A DNA stretch of 64,000 nt from Pseudooceanicola lipolyticus. GTDB lineage: Bacteria; Pseudomonadota; Alphaproteobacteria; Rhodobacterales; Rhodobacteraceae. A program made the translations under genes and the position numbers. Positions 17,888-25,344 of this stretch are shown one piece after another. The stretch is from the NCBI RefSeq assembly GCF_002786325.1, contig NZ_PGTB01000008.1, positions 1 through 64,000 of the forward strand, read 5' to 3'. The notes beneath the pieces are model-generated. The model ran no database searches. It saw nothing but the letters and a program-made list of their open reading frames with translations, and had not been told where the DNA came from. How positions within the stretch are numbered: position 1 is the first letter of the stretch; every line of letters begins with the position of its first letter.

Positions 17888-18346
17888 ATGAATGTACCAG
17901 AAACAGAATTTAAACCACGATTTGCCTTCGAACGCAGGATTTTCTTTGGCGACTGTGACCAGCTGGGAATCGCCTTTACTGGCCGGATCACGAATTTCGC
18001 GCTGGAAGCGATCGAGACTTTCTGGGACGATTTGCTTTCAGGCCGGGGCTGGCTTTTTCTACTCACGGAAAGAAACACGGCCATGCCTTTTGTCTCTATG
18101 GACCTACAATTCCATGCGCCGGTGAAAGCAGGCGCGAACCTAGCATGCGAGGTCTATGTGGTCCATGTCGGGGAAAGTTCAGTTGGTCTAAAAGTTGTCG
18201 GCCGTCAGCATGACTTGATTTGCTTCGAATGCGAAACGAAGTCAGTTTTCCGAGATGCTTCAACATTTGGAAAAGTCAAAATTGAAAGCTCAATTCGGCA
18301 GATTTTGCTCGCGGAAGTGGGTTCGGAAAATCAAACAGTGAGCTAG
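17888..18346 (+). CDS. 4HBT-family acyl-CoA thioesterase
   Basis: 152-aa hotdog-fold protein. The motif FFGDCDQLGIAF near residue 20 matches the active-site stretch of 4-hydroxybenzoyl-CoA thioesterases, with the catalytic Asp in place, and the core strand FVSMDLQFHAPVKAGANL follows. It could release CoA from stalled pathway intermediates. It is the last gene of the catabolic island on this side, 73 bp after the AraC gene, and is followed by a short hairpin and then an IS3 element. The substrate is unknown. Confidence 0.75.
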   Translation: MNVPETEFKPRFAFERRIFFGDCDQLGIAFTGRITNFALEAIETFWDDLLSGRGWLFLLTERNTAMPFVSMDLQFHAPVKAGANLACEVYVVHVGESSVGLKVVGRQHDLICFECETKSVFRDASTFGKVKIESSIRQILLAEVGSENQTVS

Positions 18347-18362
18347 CAACCTTTGAGGTTGC
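18346..18362 (+). terminator. weak terminator-like hairpin after the thioesterase gene
   Basis: GCAACC and GGTTGC form a 6-bp stem with a TTTGA loop directly at the thioesterase stop codon. No immediate T-run follows, so it is at best a weak terminator. Confidence 0.3.
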
Positions 18363-18550
18363 CGCCTGTAATCAAAGAGGTTTTTCGCCCCGTTTGCGTG
18401 TGACCGAGTGCAAATTTCTATCTGGCCTTCAAGAATGGCATTTTGAAAAGCCGCGGCCAGAGACGAAGGTCAGCGGATGAGGTCTGAAGTGGTCCCAGGA
18501 AACCGGACAGTCAGCTAAGGTGTTTCCCGAACCTTTGAAGGGATACGAAC

Positions 18551-18826
18551 ATGGCAAAGCGCCGGAACTTTACAGATCAGTTTAAGGCCAAGGTGGCGTT
18601 GGAAGCGCTGCGTGGCGACAAGACCGTGCAGGAGATCGCGGCGAAGCATCAGTTGCACCCAAATCAGGTCAGCACATGGAAGCGGCAGGCCATCGAGGGC
18701 ATGGCCGATGTGTTCTCGGGTGGCAAGCAGAGCGGCCCGACCGAGGCGGAAGTAAAGGAACTTCACGCCAAGATCGGGAGGCTGGCGGTCGAGAACGATT
18801 TTTTGTCGGAAGGGCTGAAGCGATGA
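18551..18826 (+). CDS. IS3-family transposase OrfA
   Basis: 91-aa DNA-binding protein with an N-terminal helix-turn-helix (FTDQFKAKVALEALRGDKTVQEIAAKHQ) and a C-terminal leucine-zipper-like helix. It recognises the element ends. Its 3' end contains TTTTTTG (18799-18805), a slippery run at which a -1 shift would join it to the orfB frame and give the OrfAB transposase, the normal IS3 strategy. Its stop overlaps the orfB start (ATGA). Confidence 0.92.
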   Translation: MAKRRNFTDQFKAKVALEALRGDKTVQEIAAKHQLHPNQVSTWKRQAIEGMADVFSGGKQSGPTEAEVKELHAKIGRLAVENDFLSEGLKR

Positions 18827-19677
18827 GCCCTGGAAAGAAACGCGCGATGATCAACCGGGATCACCCCAAGCTGAGCATCAGCCAGCAGTGCAAGCTGGTG
18901 AGCCTGAGCCGGTCGGCGTTCTACTACACGCCCGCCGGGATCGACGCCGACACGCTGTCGATGATGAAAGAGATCGACCGGGTGTTCACCAAATACCCAT
19001 TCTTCGGGTCGCGCCAGATCGCGGCCTATCTGCGCCGGGAAGGCATTGTTGTTGGCCGCCATCGCGTCAGGCGATTGATGGCGAAGATGGGTCTTGAAGC
19101 GGTCTACAAGCGCCCACGAACCAGCCAGCCGCATCCTCAGCACCCGGTCTTCCCGTATCTGCTGAGGAAGATGGTGATTGACCGACCGAACCAGGTCTGG
19201 TGCGCCGATATCACCTTTGTGCCAGTCAGAAATGGCTTCCTCTATCTGGTGGCAATCATGGACTGGGCGACGCGCAAGGTGCTGAGCTGGCGGTTGTCGA
19301 ACACGATGCACGCCGACTTCTGCGTCGAAGCACTGAGCGAGGCCATCGCCAGGTACGGCCCGCCTGAGATCATGAACACAGATCAGGGATCGCAGTTCAC
19401 CGGATCGGCCTGGATCACGACGCTGACCGAGGCGGGCGTGCGCATCTCGATGGACGGGCGCGGGCGTTACCTCGACAACATCTTCATCGAACGCCTCTGG
19501 CGATCCCTGAAGCAGGAGGCCATCTATCTCGAAGAAATCAATGAAGGCTTCCGGGCCCGTCGTGTCATCAAGGGCTGGATGGCATTCTATAACACCAGCC
19601 GACCCCATTCCGCGCTTGATCGGCAGACGCCGGACGACGCATATTGGGCAGGCTTGGAAGAGCGACACGCAGCATGA
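18823..19677 (+). CDS. IS3-family transposase OrfB (DDE catalytic subunit)
   Basis: 284 aa with the retroviral-integrase-type core. Asp129 lies in CADITFV, Asp187 in NTDQGSQF and Glu223 in NIFIERLWRSLK, so the DDE triad is complete. The HTH_21 segment (KYPFFGSRQIAAYLRREG) precedes it. The frame is open far upstream of the ATG, consistent with frameshift fusion to OrfA. It looks functional. Confidence 0.93.
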   Translation: MSPGKKRAMINRDHPKLSISQQCKLVSLSRSAFYYTPAGIDADTLSMMKEIDRVFTKYPFFGSRQIAAYLRREGIVVGRHRVRRLMAKMGLEAVYKRPRTSQPHPQHPVFPYLLRKMVIDRPNQVWCADITFVPVRNGFLYLVAIMDWATRKVLSWRLSNTMHADFCVEALSEAIARYGPPEIMNTDQGSQFTGSAWITTLTEAGVRISMDGRGRYLDNIFIERLWRSLKQEAIYLEEINEGFRARRVIKGWMAFYNTSRPHSALDRQTPDDAYWAGLEERHAA

Positions 19678-19772
19678 AACCTAAACCCGATACACCTTAG
19701 AAACGCTGCAAACCTGTCCGAAAAGATGGGACCACTTCACACGTCAACGCACAGTGAAAGCCAGAGAAAGGG

Positions 19773-19791
19773 AAGCCCGGGTGCCGGGCTT
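19773..19791 (+). other. leader hairpin before the large ParB-like gene
   Basis: Perfect 8-bp arms AAGCCCGG and CCGGGCTT around GTG. It lies 52 bp upstream of the ParB-like start. Similar GC-rich hairpins precede most genes of this module. Confidence 0.5.
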
Positions 19792-19842
19792 GAAAGGATA
19801 GAGAGAGGCTCATCCGGGTCCGGCGAGACAAGGACCCTGACC

Positions 19843-22014
19843 ATGGCCAAGACCACGACCCGCCCGAATCCCACCACCTCAAAAAAGACCGAAGCCGTTG
19901 GATCGGCCGCGCCTGACGGCGGTGCCGACATCCGGATGATCCCGCTCGACAAGCTGGAGCCGAGCCCACTCAACGTCCGCAAGGTGGCCGCAAGCGCCAG
20001 CGACGATGCCGAGATTCTTGCGAGCATCCGCGAGACGGGAATCAAGCAGAACCTGGTGGTTCACGCACTTTCCGAGACACGTTTTGCCGTCGACGCAGGC
20101 GGTCGTCGCCTCAAGGCGCTGAAACAACTCGCCGAGGACGGTGTGATCCCCGCTGATCATCCAGTGCCCTGCCTTGTCGAGGACGAGCGCAACGCCATCC
20201 TTACCTCGGCCACAGAAAACCTCCAGCGCGCGGCGATGCATCCGGCAGACCAGTTCGAGGCCTTCGACAAGATGATCGGCGAGGGTCGCAGCGAAGACGA
20301 GATTGCGCTCAAATTCGGCGTCTCCGTCGACCTGGTGCGCCGTCGCCTCAAACTCGCCCGTGTCGCACCCGAAATCATCGAGCAGTTTCGTGCCGGTGAT
20401 CTGACCCTCGAATGCGTGATGGCTTTCACGCTGACCGACGACCATGACCGCCAGCTCGCGGTCTGGAACGCCGTGAAGGGCGGCTATCACATCCATCCGC
20501 AGAGCATCAAACGTCAGCTGACCGGGGCCGCACATTCGGCGAACTCGGCAATTGGTCGATTTGTCGGCATCGAGGCGTATGAGGCGGCGGGCGGGGTTCT
20601 GCTGCGGGATCTCTTCGACGACCGGGCAACCGCTCATATGGAAAACCCCGACCTCTTGGAGCGTCTCGCCATTGAGAAACTGCAGGCTGCGGCCAAACCC
20701 TTCGAAGGGATATGGAAATGGGTCGAAGTGCATCTTTCGGTGGATTATGGCGCGTTTCGCAGTTTCGGGCGGGTCTATCCGCAGGACATCGAACCGGATG
20801 CGGACATGCTGGCCGAGGAGGAACGTCTCATCGCGCGTGAGGAAGAATTGGCGGCGCAGAACGACGGGGAGGACTGGACCGACGCGGAGACCGAAGAATA
20901 CTACGCCATCGAGCCGCGTTTGCGCGAAATTGAAGCCATGCAGCGCGAACGGCAACCCTATGCCGAGGCAGATCGCGCTATCGCCGGTGTAGTCCTGACC
21001 ATCGGCCATGACGGGGTGTTGCGCGTCGAGAAAGGCCTGGTGCGGCCCGAGGACATTCCTGTTGCGCCCGAACCGGACGATACCACCGCAGATCCGGATG
21101 GCGCTCCCTCCCCTGCCCGCCCACAGGTGACGCCGCCGACCTCCTCCACGCCGGTGCCGAGCTCCGACCCGGCCGCGACGTTGCGCAAGGCGGACGGGAT
21201 TTCGGCGAGCCTGGCCGACGATCTGCGCGCCACGCGTCAGCACATCCTGCGGGCGCATCTGGCGGCGGATTTCGAGGTGGCTTTCGATGCGATGCTCTAC
21301 GCGCTCTGCGAGCAGGCTTTGGGGCGGTCCTACAACAACGAGGCGCTCGATATCTCCATCCGGCCCTTCCAGGCGCAAAACCGCGAGGTGCTGCATGCGG
21401 ACACCGTCGCTCAGAAGATGCTTGAGGCGTTGGAGCAGGACCTCGCCACCGACTGGATGAAGCTGGAGAAACCCGATGACTTCCGGGCGATGTCGGCCCT
21501 GCCCATTGCGGACAAGCAGGCGCTTTTCGCCTGGGCGACGGGTCTCGCGGTCAAGCCGCAGCTCTCCTCTGACAATCGCCCCTCCCACATCATTGAGGAG
21601 ATTGGTGCGCGGCTCGACGTCGATGTGGCGGCCTGCTGGCGCCCGAGTGCCCAGAACTACTGGGGTCGCGTCAACAAGGGGCATGCGGTGGCCACGGCGC
21701 GCAAGCTCATCGGCGATGATTACGCCGAGGATCGCAATCGCGAACGCAAGGGCGATCTCGCAGCCGCGATGGAGCGCGCTTTCGCGGAAACGGCCGGCGA
21801 GACGGAAGGTTTCGACGCGGCGACGGCAGCAAAGACAACGCGCTGGCTGCCAGACGGGATGGTGTTTGCCGGTGCGGCGGAGGCCGACGCCAAAATGATT
21901 GGCGATGCGCCCGAGGCGGAGGAAGGCGACGTGCCTGCCGCAGACGCTCTGGCCGAGGCGGAGAGCAATGAACCATCGTCCTTGCCCGCCTTCCTTAGCG
22001 GAGATGCGGCCTGA
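19843..22014 (+). CDS. large ParB-like (ParB/Srx N-domain) plasmid protein
   Basis: 723-aa protein. Residues about 30-130 form the ParB nuclease-like domain (IPLDKLEPSPLNVRK, then DAGGRRLKALKQL). An HTH region follows (LKFGVSVDLVRRRLKLA, about 165-185), and then a long C-terminal part of unknown function with an acidic, proline-rich linker near 420-460. Much larger than RepB (about 310 aa), so it is not simply the partition CTPase; relatives are common on alphaproteobacterial plasmids and islands next to the same small DUF genes. Start at 19843 is the ATG after the IS3 end and hairpin leader. A second, damaged relative lies at 35.9 kb. Precise role unknown. Confidence 0.8.
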   Translation: MAKTTTRPNPTTSKKTEAVGSAAPDGGADIRMIPLDKLEPSPLNVRKVAASASDDAEILASIRETGIKQNLVVHALSETRFAVDAGGRRLKALKQLAEDGVIPADHPVPCLVEDERNAILTSATENLQRAAMHPADQFEAFDKMIGEGRSEDEIALKFGVSVDLVRRRLKLARVAPEIIEQFRAGDLTLECVMAFTLTDDHDRQLAVWNAVKGGYHIHPQSIKRQLTGAAHSANSAIGRFVGIEAYEAAGGVLLRDLFDDRATAHMENPDLLERLAIEKLQAAAKPFEGIWKWVEVHLSVDYGAFRSFGRVYPQDIEPDADMLAEEERLIAREEELAAQNDGEDWTDAETEEYYAIEPRLREIEAMQRERQPYAEADRAIAGVVLTIGHDGVLRVEKGLVRPEDIPVAPEPDDTTADPDGAPSPARPQVTPPTSSTPVPSSDPAATLRKADGISASLADDLRATRQHILRAHLAADFEVAFDAMLYALCEQALGRSYNNEALDISIRPFQAQNREVLHADTVAQKMLEALEQDLATDWMKLEKPDDFRAMSALPIADKQALFAWATGLAVKPQLSSDNRPSHIIEEIGARLDVDVAACWRPSAQNYWGRVNKGHAVATARKLIGDDYAEDRNRERKGDLAAAMERAFAETAGETEGFDAATAAKTTRWLPDGMVFAGAAEADAKMIGDAPEAEEGDVPAADALAEAESNEPSSLPAFLSGDAA

Positions 22015-22052
22015 CGAAGCGAACACCGACCTGATCACGACATGAGCTTTGG

Positions 22053-22075
22053 GCCGCCCTCACATCGAGGGCGGC
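22053..22075 (+). other. leader hairpin before the DUF3768 gene
   Basis: Perfect 9-bp stem GCCGCCCTC / GAGGGCGGC with a 5-nt loop, followed by TCTTT. It could end the ParB-like transcript or act in the leader of the next gene. Confidence 0.55.
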
Positions 22076-22140
22076 TCTTTCCGGCTGACGGGTTGCCGAC
22101 AGCCGATATCGGATCGGCTGGCCCGTCCCGGAGACATCCT

Positions 22141-22521
22141 ATGACCACCAGACTCGACCTCGATCCTGTTCAGGAAGCCGCACGCATCGCCGCGCAGAAT
22201 GACGCGTTTCGCAATTCCATCCTCGGCAATCCTTCCGTTGCCGATGCCCCGCAGGGACAGTTTGTGATGACATGTGGCGTCGCCGCGCTTGGACCCGACG
22301 CACAACTGGAACTCACACGCCGCGTTGCCGCGTTCGACGCCTTCAATGCCGACAGTGACCCGCAGGGATTGCACGAGATGGGGGTCATCGAATTCAATGG
22401 CACGAAGGTTTGGTTCAAGATCGACTTGTACGACGTCGATTATCAGTACGGCTCGCCTGAGCCTTCCGACCCGAAACAGACGCGTCGCGTGCTGACCTTG
22501 CTTCTCCCGTCGGAATACTGA
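22141..22521 (+). CDS. DUF3768 domain protein
   Basis: 126 aa. The segment from GQFVMTCGVAALGPD through VRVxxFDAFNADSDPQGLHEMG-like sequence to the WFKIDLYDVDYQYGSPEP end matches the DUF3768 pattern, a family of unknown function found on alphaproteobacterial plasmids. It is small, acidic and lacks signal or membrane segments. It lies between two hairpin leaders and so may have its own expression unit. Confidence 0.75.
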   Translation: MTTRLDLDPVQEAARIAAQNDAFRNSILGNPSVADAPQGQFVMTCGVAALGPDAQLELTRRVAAFDAFNADSDPQGLHEMGVIEFNGTKVWFKIDLYDVDYQYGSPEPSDPKQTRRVLTLLLPSEY

Positions 22522-22547
22522 CGCCCTCCACCCCCAATCGCCGCCCC

Positions 22548-22574
22548 GGGCCGTCCTTGCATAAAGGGCGGTCC
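22548..22574 (+). other. leader hairpin before the 98-aa gene
   Basis: Arms GGGCCGTCCTT and AAGGGCGGTCC pair over 11 positions with a G-U and one mismatch, followed by TTTCGGGCTGGCGGG. The same tail pattern follows the hairpin at 22053. Confidence 0.45.
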
Positions 22575-22637
22575 TTTCGGGCTGGCGGGTTTCAAGGGGC
22601 GCGATGATCGCGTCCGGCCTGCTGCAGGAGACCAGAG

Positions 22638-22934
22638 ATGGCCAAGACACTCGATTACCAGATCACCCTCTATCCCGCGCATCGTGACGGCGCCTTCGTT
22701 GTTACCCAGTTCCATATGATGGCGACCTACCCCGAAAAGCGCGTCCAGGCCGCGGGCATGGACGATTTGATCGACAAGGTGACGCAGTTCGCAATGGAGC
22801 ATGGTGAGAGTTGCAGTGCTTCGGTGCGTTGCCTCGCCCCGCGCAAACCGCCGGGGTTCAAGCGCGCGACCGAGAATCTGTATTTCAACCTGGTTGACCG
22901 GACGGCTGAAAACCGCGGCGACGCTGCGGCCTGA
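22638..22934 (+). CDS. hypothetical protein, 98 aa
   Basis: Small soluble protein (begins MAKTLDYQITLYPAHRDG) that I do not recognise as a characterised family. It has no visible catalytic motif, signal peptide or membrane helix. GGAG lies 8 bp upstream of the ATG. It sits in a run of similar-sized plasmid genes, each with a GC-rich leader, between the ParB-like gene and the ParDE module. Confidence 0.7.
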   Translation: MAKTLDYQITLYPAHRDGAFVVTQFHMMATYPEKRVQAAGMDDLIDKVTQFAMEHGESCSASVRCLAPRKPPGFKRATENLYFNLVDRTAENRGDAAA

Positions 22935-23012
22935 AGCCCCCCAAAGGAAACTCCGGGGCGGCCTCGCGTAACGGTCGCCCTCCCCTCTCCCAATTCCAAA
23001 GGACAAAAAGAC

Positions 23013-23396
23013 ATGACACAAGCGACTGATTTCTACGCACAGATGCTCGAATCCCAGAGACGCGCATCCGAAGAGCGGGGCGAGACTCGCGCTGCCCTTC
23101 TCTCCGAGCTGCGTGCCTTCGGCGTGACCAGCATCGAGGTGCAATATGAAGGCTACGGCGATTCCGGCAATGTCGAGGATGTCGTCGTGACACCCGACAC
23201 GATCACGCTGACAGAAGAGTTGCGACGCCGGGTTGAAGATTTTGGTTGGGATTTCGCCTATGCGCTGAGCCCCGGATTCGAGAACAACGAGGGCGGTTAT
23301 GGCGAGCTGACCTGGGCGCTCGAGACGGACAAGATCGATGTTAGCCACTCGAACCGCTATATCGAAACCAACACCACCGAACACGAGGGGCTCTGA
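23013..23396 (+). CDS. DUF6878-like protein
   Basis: 127-aa acidic protein. The pattern LRAFGVTSIEVQYEGYGDSGNVEDV followed by LEDFGWDFAYAL-like and ENNEGGYGELTWALETDKI looks like the DUF6878 family of plasmid proteins; the family number is given from memory and is uncertain. No function is known. Its stop is 1 bp before the next ATG, so it is coupled to the DUF6915-like gene. Confidence 0.65.
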   Translation: MTQATDFYAQMLESQRRASEERGETRAALLSELRAFGVTSIEVQYEGYGDSGNVEDVVVTPDTITLTEELRRRVEDFGWDFAYALSPGFENNEGGYGELTWALETDKIDVSHSNRYIETNTTEHEGL

Positions 23397-23397
23397 C

Positions 23398-23874
23398 ATG
23401 GCACATCCCCTCCACCACGCCGAAAGCTCCGCCCGAAAATTCGGCGGTGTTCCAGATGACTATCAGTTCGTGCATGACTGGTTTGACTCATCCAAAGAGC
23501 ACCTAGGTCTCTTTGTTCACAGAGCCCAAAAACATCATACAGTCGGGATCTATGATGCCGAACGTCACTTCGGCCGCAGCCTGACCAACAGCGCGGGCCG
23601 GGTCGTCCCGATCCGCTGGATCGGTGAGCAGCATGTGCGCGAGGACTGCCAGGGACGGATCCCGTCGCTGGCGGACTGGCTTGTCCGCATTCAGCCGGAA
23701 CCGTGGATGGCCAATGGCCGGATCGACAACGATCCTACGCAGATTGTTGGCGATCCGCGTGCGGTCTGGATCGAGGCGGTCTCCAATCACCAGACCATTC
23801 TCGGTTTTGAGGACTGGCTGCTGAAGGTCTCTGTCGAGCACATCCAGCATCGCCAAAACCGCGCCGCTGCCTGA
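23398..23874 (+). CDS. DUF6915-like protein
   Basis: 158 aa, begins MAHPLHHAESSARKFGG and contains the segment DSSKEHLGLFVHRAQKHH and the FGRSLTNSAGRVVPIRWIGEQHV stretch. These are typical of a plasmid-borne family that I recall as DUF6915; function unknown. Many histidines raise the possibility of metal binding, but no known ligand set can be named. ATG at 23398 is chosen because it directly follows the upstream stop. Confidence 0.65.
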   Translation: MAHPLHHAESSARKFGGVPDDYQFVHDWFDSSKEHLGLFVHRAQKHHTVGIYDAERHFGRSLTNSAGRVVPIRWIGEQHVREDCQGRIPSLADWLVRIQPEPWMANGRIDNDPTQIVGDPRAVWIEAVSNHQTILGFEDWLLKVSVEHIQHRQNRAAA

Positions 23875-23918
23875 TCCGCCGGCCAGAAAACTCACCAACC
23901 ACCGGATCCCATCCACTT

Positions 23919-23953
23919 CGACCCGCCTGCGCCACAACCGGCTTGGCGGGTCG
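23919..23953 (+). other. leader hairpin before the 214-aa gene
   Basis: Perfect 9-bp arms CGACCCGCC and GGCGGGTCG separated by 17 nt, ending 27 bp before the next ATG at 23980. Confidence 0.5.
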
Positions 23954-23979
23954 ATTGCGTTTCAAGAAAGGATATCGAC

Positions 23980-24624
23980 ATGCAAGACCCTGTCTACGAG
24001 GAGGCCTACCAAGGCCACGTCATCAAGATCTATCACGACCCCGATTCTGAGAACCCAAGGGAGTGGTCCAACCTCGGAGCGCTGATCTGTTGGCACCGCC
24101 GATACCGGCTGGGGGACAGCCACCGGTTCGACTGCCCCGAGGCGTTCCTGCGCGATCTTGCGGGCGTCTCGGATCAGAGCGATCTTTCACTGGATCGCCT
24201 CCGCGAGCGCGCCGAGCGCAAGGCAATCATCTTGCCCGTGTACCTCTACGACCATTCCGGCCTCGCGATGAACACCATCGAGTTCCATTGTCCGTGGGAT
24301 TCCGGCCAAGTTGGCTTTGTATACGTAACGCTCGAAACGGTTCGAAAGGAGTTCGGCGCGAAGCGCGTCACCAAGGCGATGCGCGAAAAGGCCAAGGACA
24401 TTCTGCGCGCTGAGATCGTCACCTTCGATGCCTACCTCGGCGGACGGGTTTATGGCTATGTCGTCGAGCGTGACGGTGAAGAGATCGACGCCTGTTGGGG
24501 GTTCTTCGAGCACTATGATCTGGACTGCCTGTCCGAGGCGCGGGCGGTTGTAGATCCTCTGATTTTGCGAGAGGTACAAAGACCCGCCGCTGCGGAACAG
24601 GGCGCAAGCCCACCCCCGAGTTGA
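23980..24624 (+). CDS. hypothetical protein, 214 aa
   Basis: Soluble protein, not recognised as a characterised family. It has a Trp/Tyr-rich N-terminal half (LGALICWHRRYRLGD), a stretch LPVYLYDHSGLAMNT and WDSGQVGFVYVT, and a Pro/Ala-rich tail. The pattern resembles plasmid proteins annotated only as hypothetical. AAGGA lies 10 bp upstream of the start. It is followed closely by the ParD promoter. Confidence 0.7.
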   Translation: MQDPVYEEAYQGHVIKIYHDPDSENPREWSNLGALICWHRRYRLGDSHRFDCPEAFLRDLAGVSDQSDLSLDRLRERAERKAIILPVYLYDHSGLAMNTIEFHCPWDSGQVGFVYVTLETVRKEFGAKRVTKAMREKAKDILRAEIVTFDAYLGGRVYGYVVERDGEEIDACWGFFEHYDLDCLSEARAVVDPLILREVQRPAAAEQGASPPPS

Positions 24625-24662
24625 AACGCCCGCAATACTCATATATCTTATTCATGCGTATT
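24622..24662 (+). promoter_or_regulatory. parDE promoter and candidate operator
   Basis: TTGAAA (24622-24627) and TATCTT 17 bp later form a promoter candidate. Overlapping the -10 is an inverted repeat: AATACTCAT (24634-24642) and ATGCGTATT (24654-24662), 8 of 9 positions matched, with an 11-bp spacer. Autorepression by the ParD antitoxin at such a site is usual for the family. Confidence 0.5.
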
Positions 24663-24674
24663 ACGGAGGTGAGC

Positions 24675-24926
24675 ATGGCAAGCACAAGCGTCACACTTGG
24701 CCCCCATTGGGACGAATTCATCGCCCTGATGCTTAAAGAGGGGCGTTACGGGTCAACCAGCGAGTTGATCCGCGCCTCTCTGCGCCTGATGGAGGAGCAG
24801 GAAGGTCAGCGGGCGCGGCTTCGCGTTGCGCTGATGGAGGGCAAACAATCCGGTGACGCCGGTCCGCTTGACATGGATGAGATCAAGCGCGACGCGCGGA
24901 GCCGCTCTGGCGCTTCTGATGCGTGA
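24675..24926 (+). CDS. parD: ParD-family antitoxin
   Basis: 83 aa. The N-terminal ribbon-helix-helix (SVTLGPHWDEFIALMLKEGRYGSTSELIRASLRLMEE) binds DNA and represses the operon, and the C-terminal tail would wrap the toxin. GGAGG lies 5 bp before the ATG at 24675. It overlaps the toxin gene by 8 bp, the usual coupling. On a plasmid it would act in post-segregational maintenance. Confidence 0.9.
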   Translation: MASTSVTLGPHWDEFIALMLKEGRYGSTSELIRASLRLMEEQEGQRARLRVALMEGKQSGDAGPLDMDEIKRDARSRSGASDA

Positions 24927-25218
24927 CATTCATCACTCTCAGGCGGCAAAATCCGACCTCGTCGATATCTGGGTCGAGACAGACCGACAGTGGGGCGAGG
25001 CGCAGGCGGACCGCTATCTCGATGATATCGATCGCGCCCTGAAGGGTCTCATCGCCAACCCGCAAATGGGGTCTGACTGTTCCGATCTCTTGCAGGGTGC
25101 GCGTAAACTGATCACGGGCCGGCACCTCGTGTTCTACGAGGTGGACCCGGACAGGATCTTCGTGATCCGAGTCTTGCATCAGTCCATGGACGTGCCGAGG
25201 CATCTGCGGTCGTCCTGA
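24919..25218 (+). CDS. parE: ParE/RelE-family toxin
   Basis: 99 aa with the ParE pattern: HSQAAKSDLVDIWVETDRQWGEAQADRYLDDI at the N-terminus, a central GLIANPQMG, and the core RHLVFYEVDPDRIFVIRVLHQSMD near the C-terminus. ParE toxins inhibit DNA gyrase. It follows and overlaps the ParD gene. Start at 24919 is fixed by this overlap. Confidence 0.9.
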   Translation: MRDIHHSQAAKSDLVDIWVETDRQWGEAQADRYLDDIDRALKGLIANPQMGSDCSDLLQGARKLITGRHLVFYEVDPDRIFVIRVLHQSMDVPRHLRSS

Positions 25219-25272
25219 TAACGGGCGAATTCGCACCGGGGCTTTGCCATGAAAGAGCGAGAGGCAGGGCAG

Positions 25273-25287
25273 GAGGGGTGACCCCTC
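25273..25287 (+). other. leader hairpin before the strawberry-notch gene
   Basis: Arms GAGGGGT and ACCCCTC separated by one base, 58 bp upstream of the next ATG. Another of the GC-rich leader structures of this module. Confidence 0.4.
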
Positions 25288-25344
25288 CCGGGTGAGAGAG
25301 TGCGCGCGGGGCTTGGGGCCAACCCTAAACCCCGGAGATTGCCG

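Larger units (their letters stand above)
18485..19739 (+). mobile_element. IS3-family insertion sequence, apparently complete
   Basis: The two ends are inverted: TGAAGTGGTCCCA begins at 18485 and its complement TGGGACCACTTCA ends at 19739, with a further CGGACAG/CTGTCCG match inside. Between them lie orfA and orfB. No 3-4 bp target duplication is visible (left flank ends GGTC, right flank begins CACG). The element sits at the border between the catabolic island and the plasmid backbone. Confidence 0.9.

Noticed and set aside
19879..22038. 719-codon open frame on the minus strand
   Set aside because: Antisense to the large ParB-like gene; no motif or ribosome site, typical GC-rich shadow.
19773..25290. 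The repeated hairpins as a CRISPR-like or REP array
   Set aside because: The hairpins differ in sequence, are hundreds of bases apart and each is tied to a gene start, so they are not an array.
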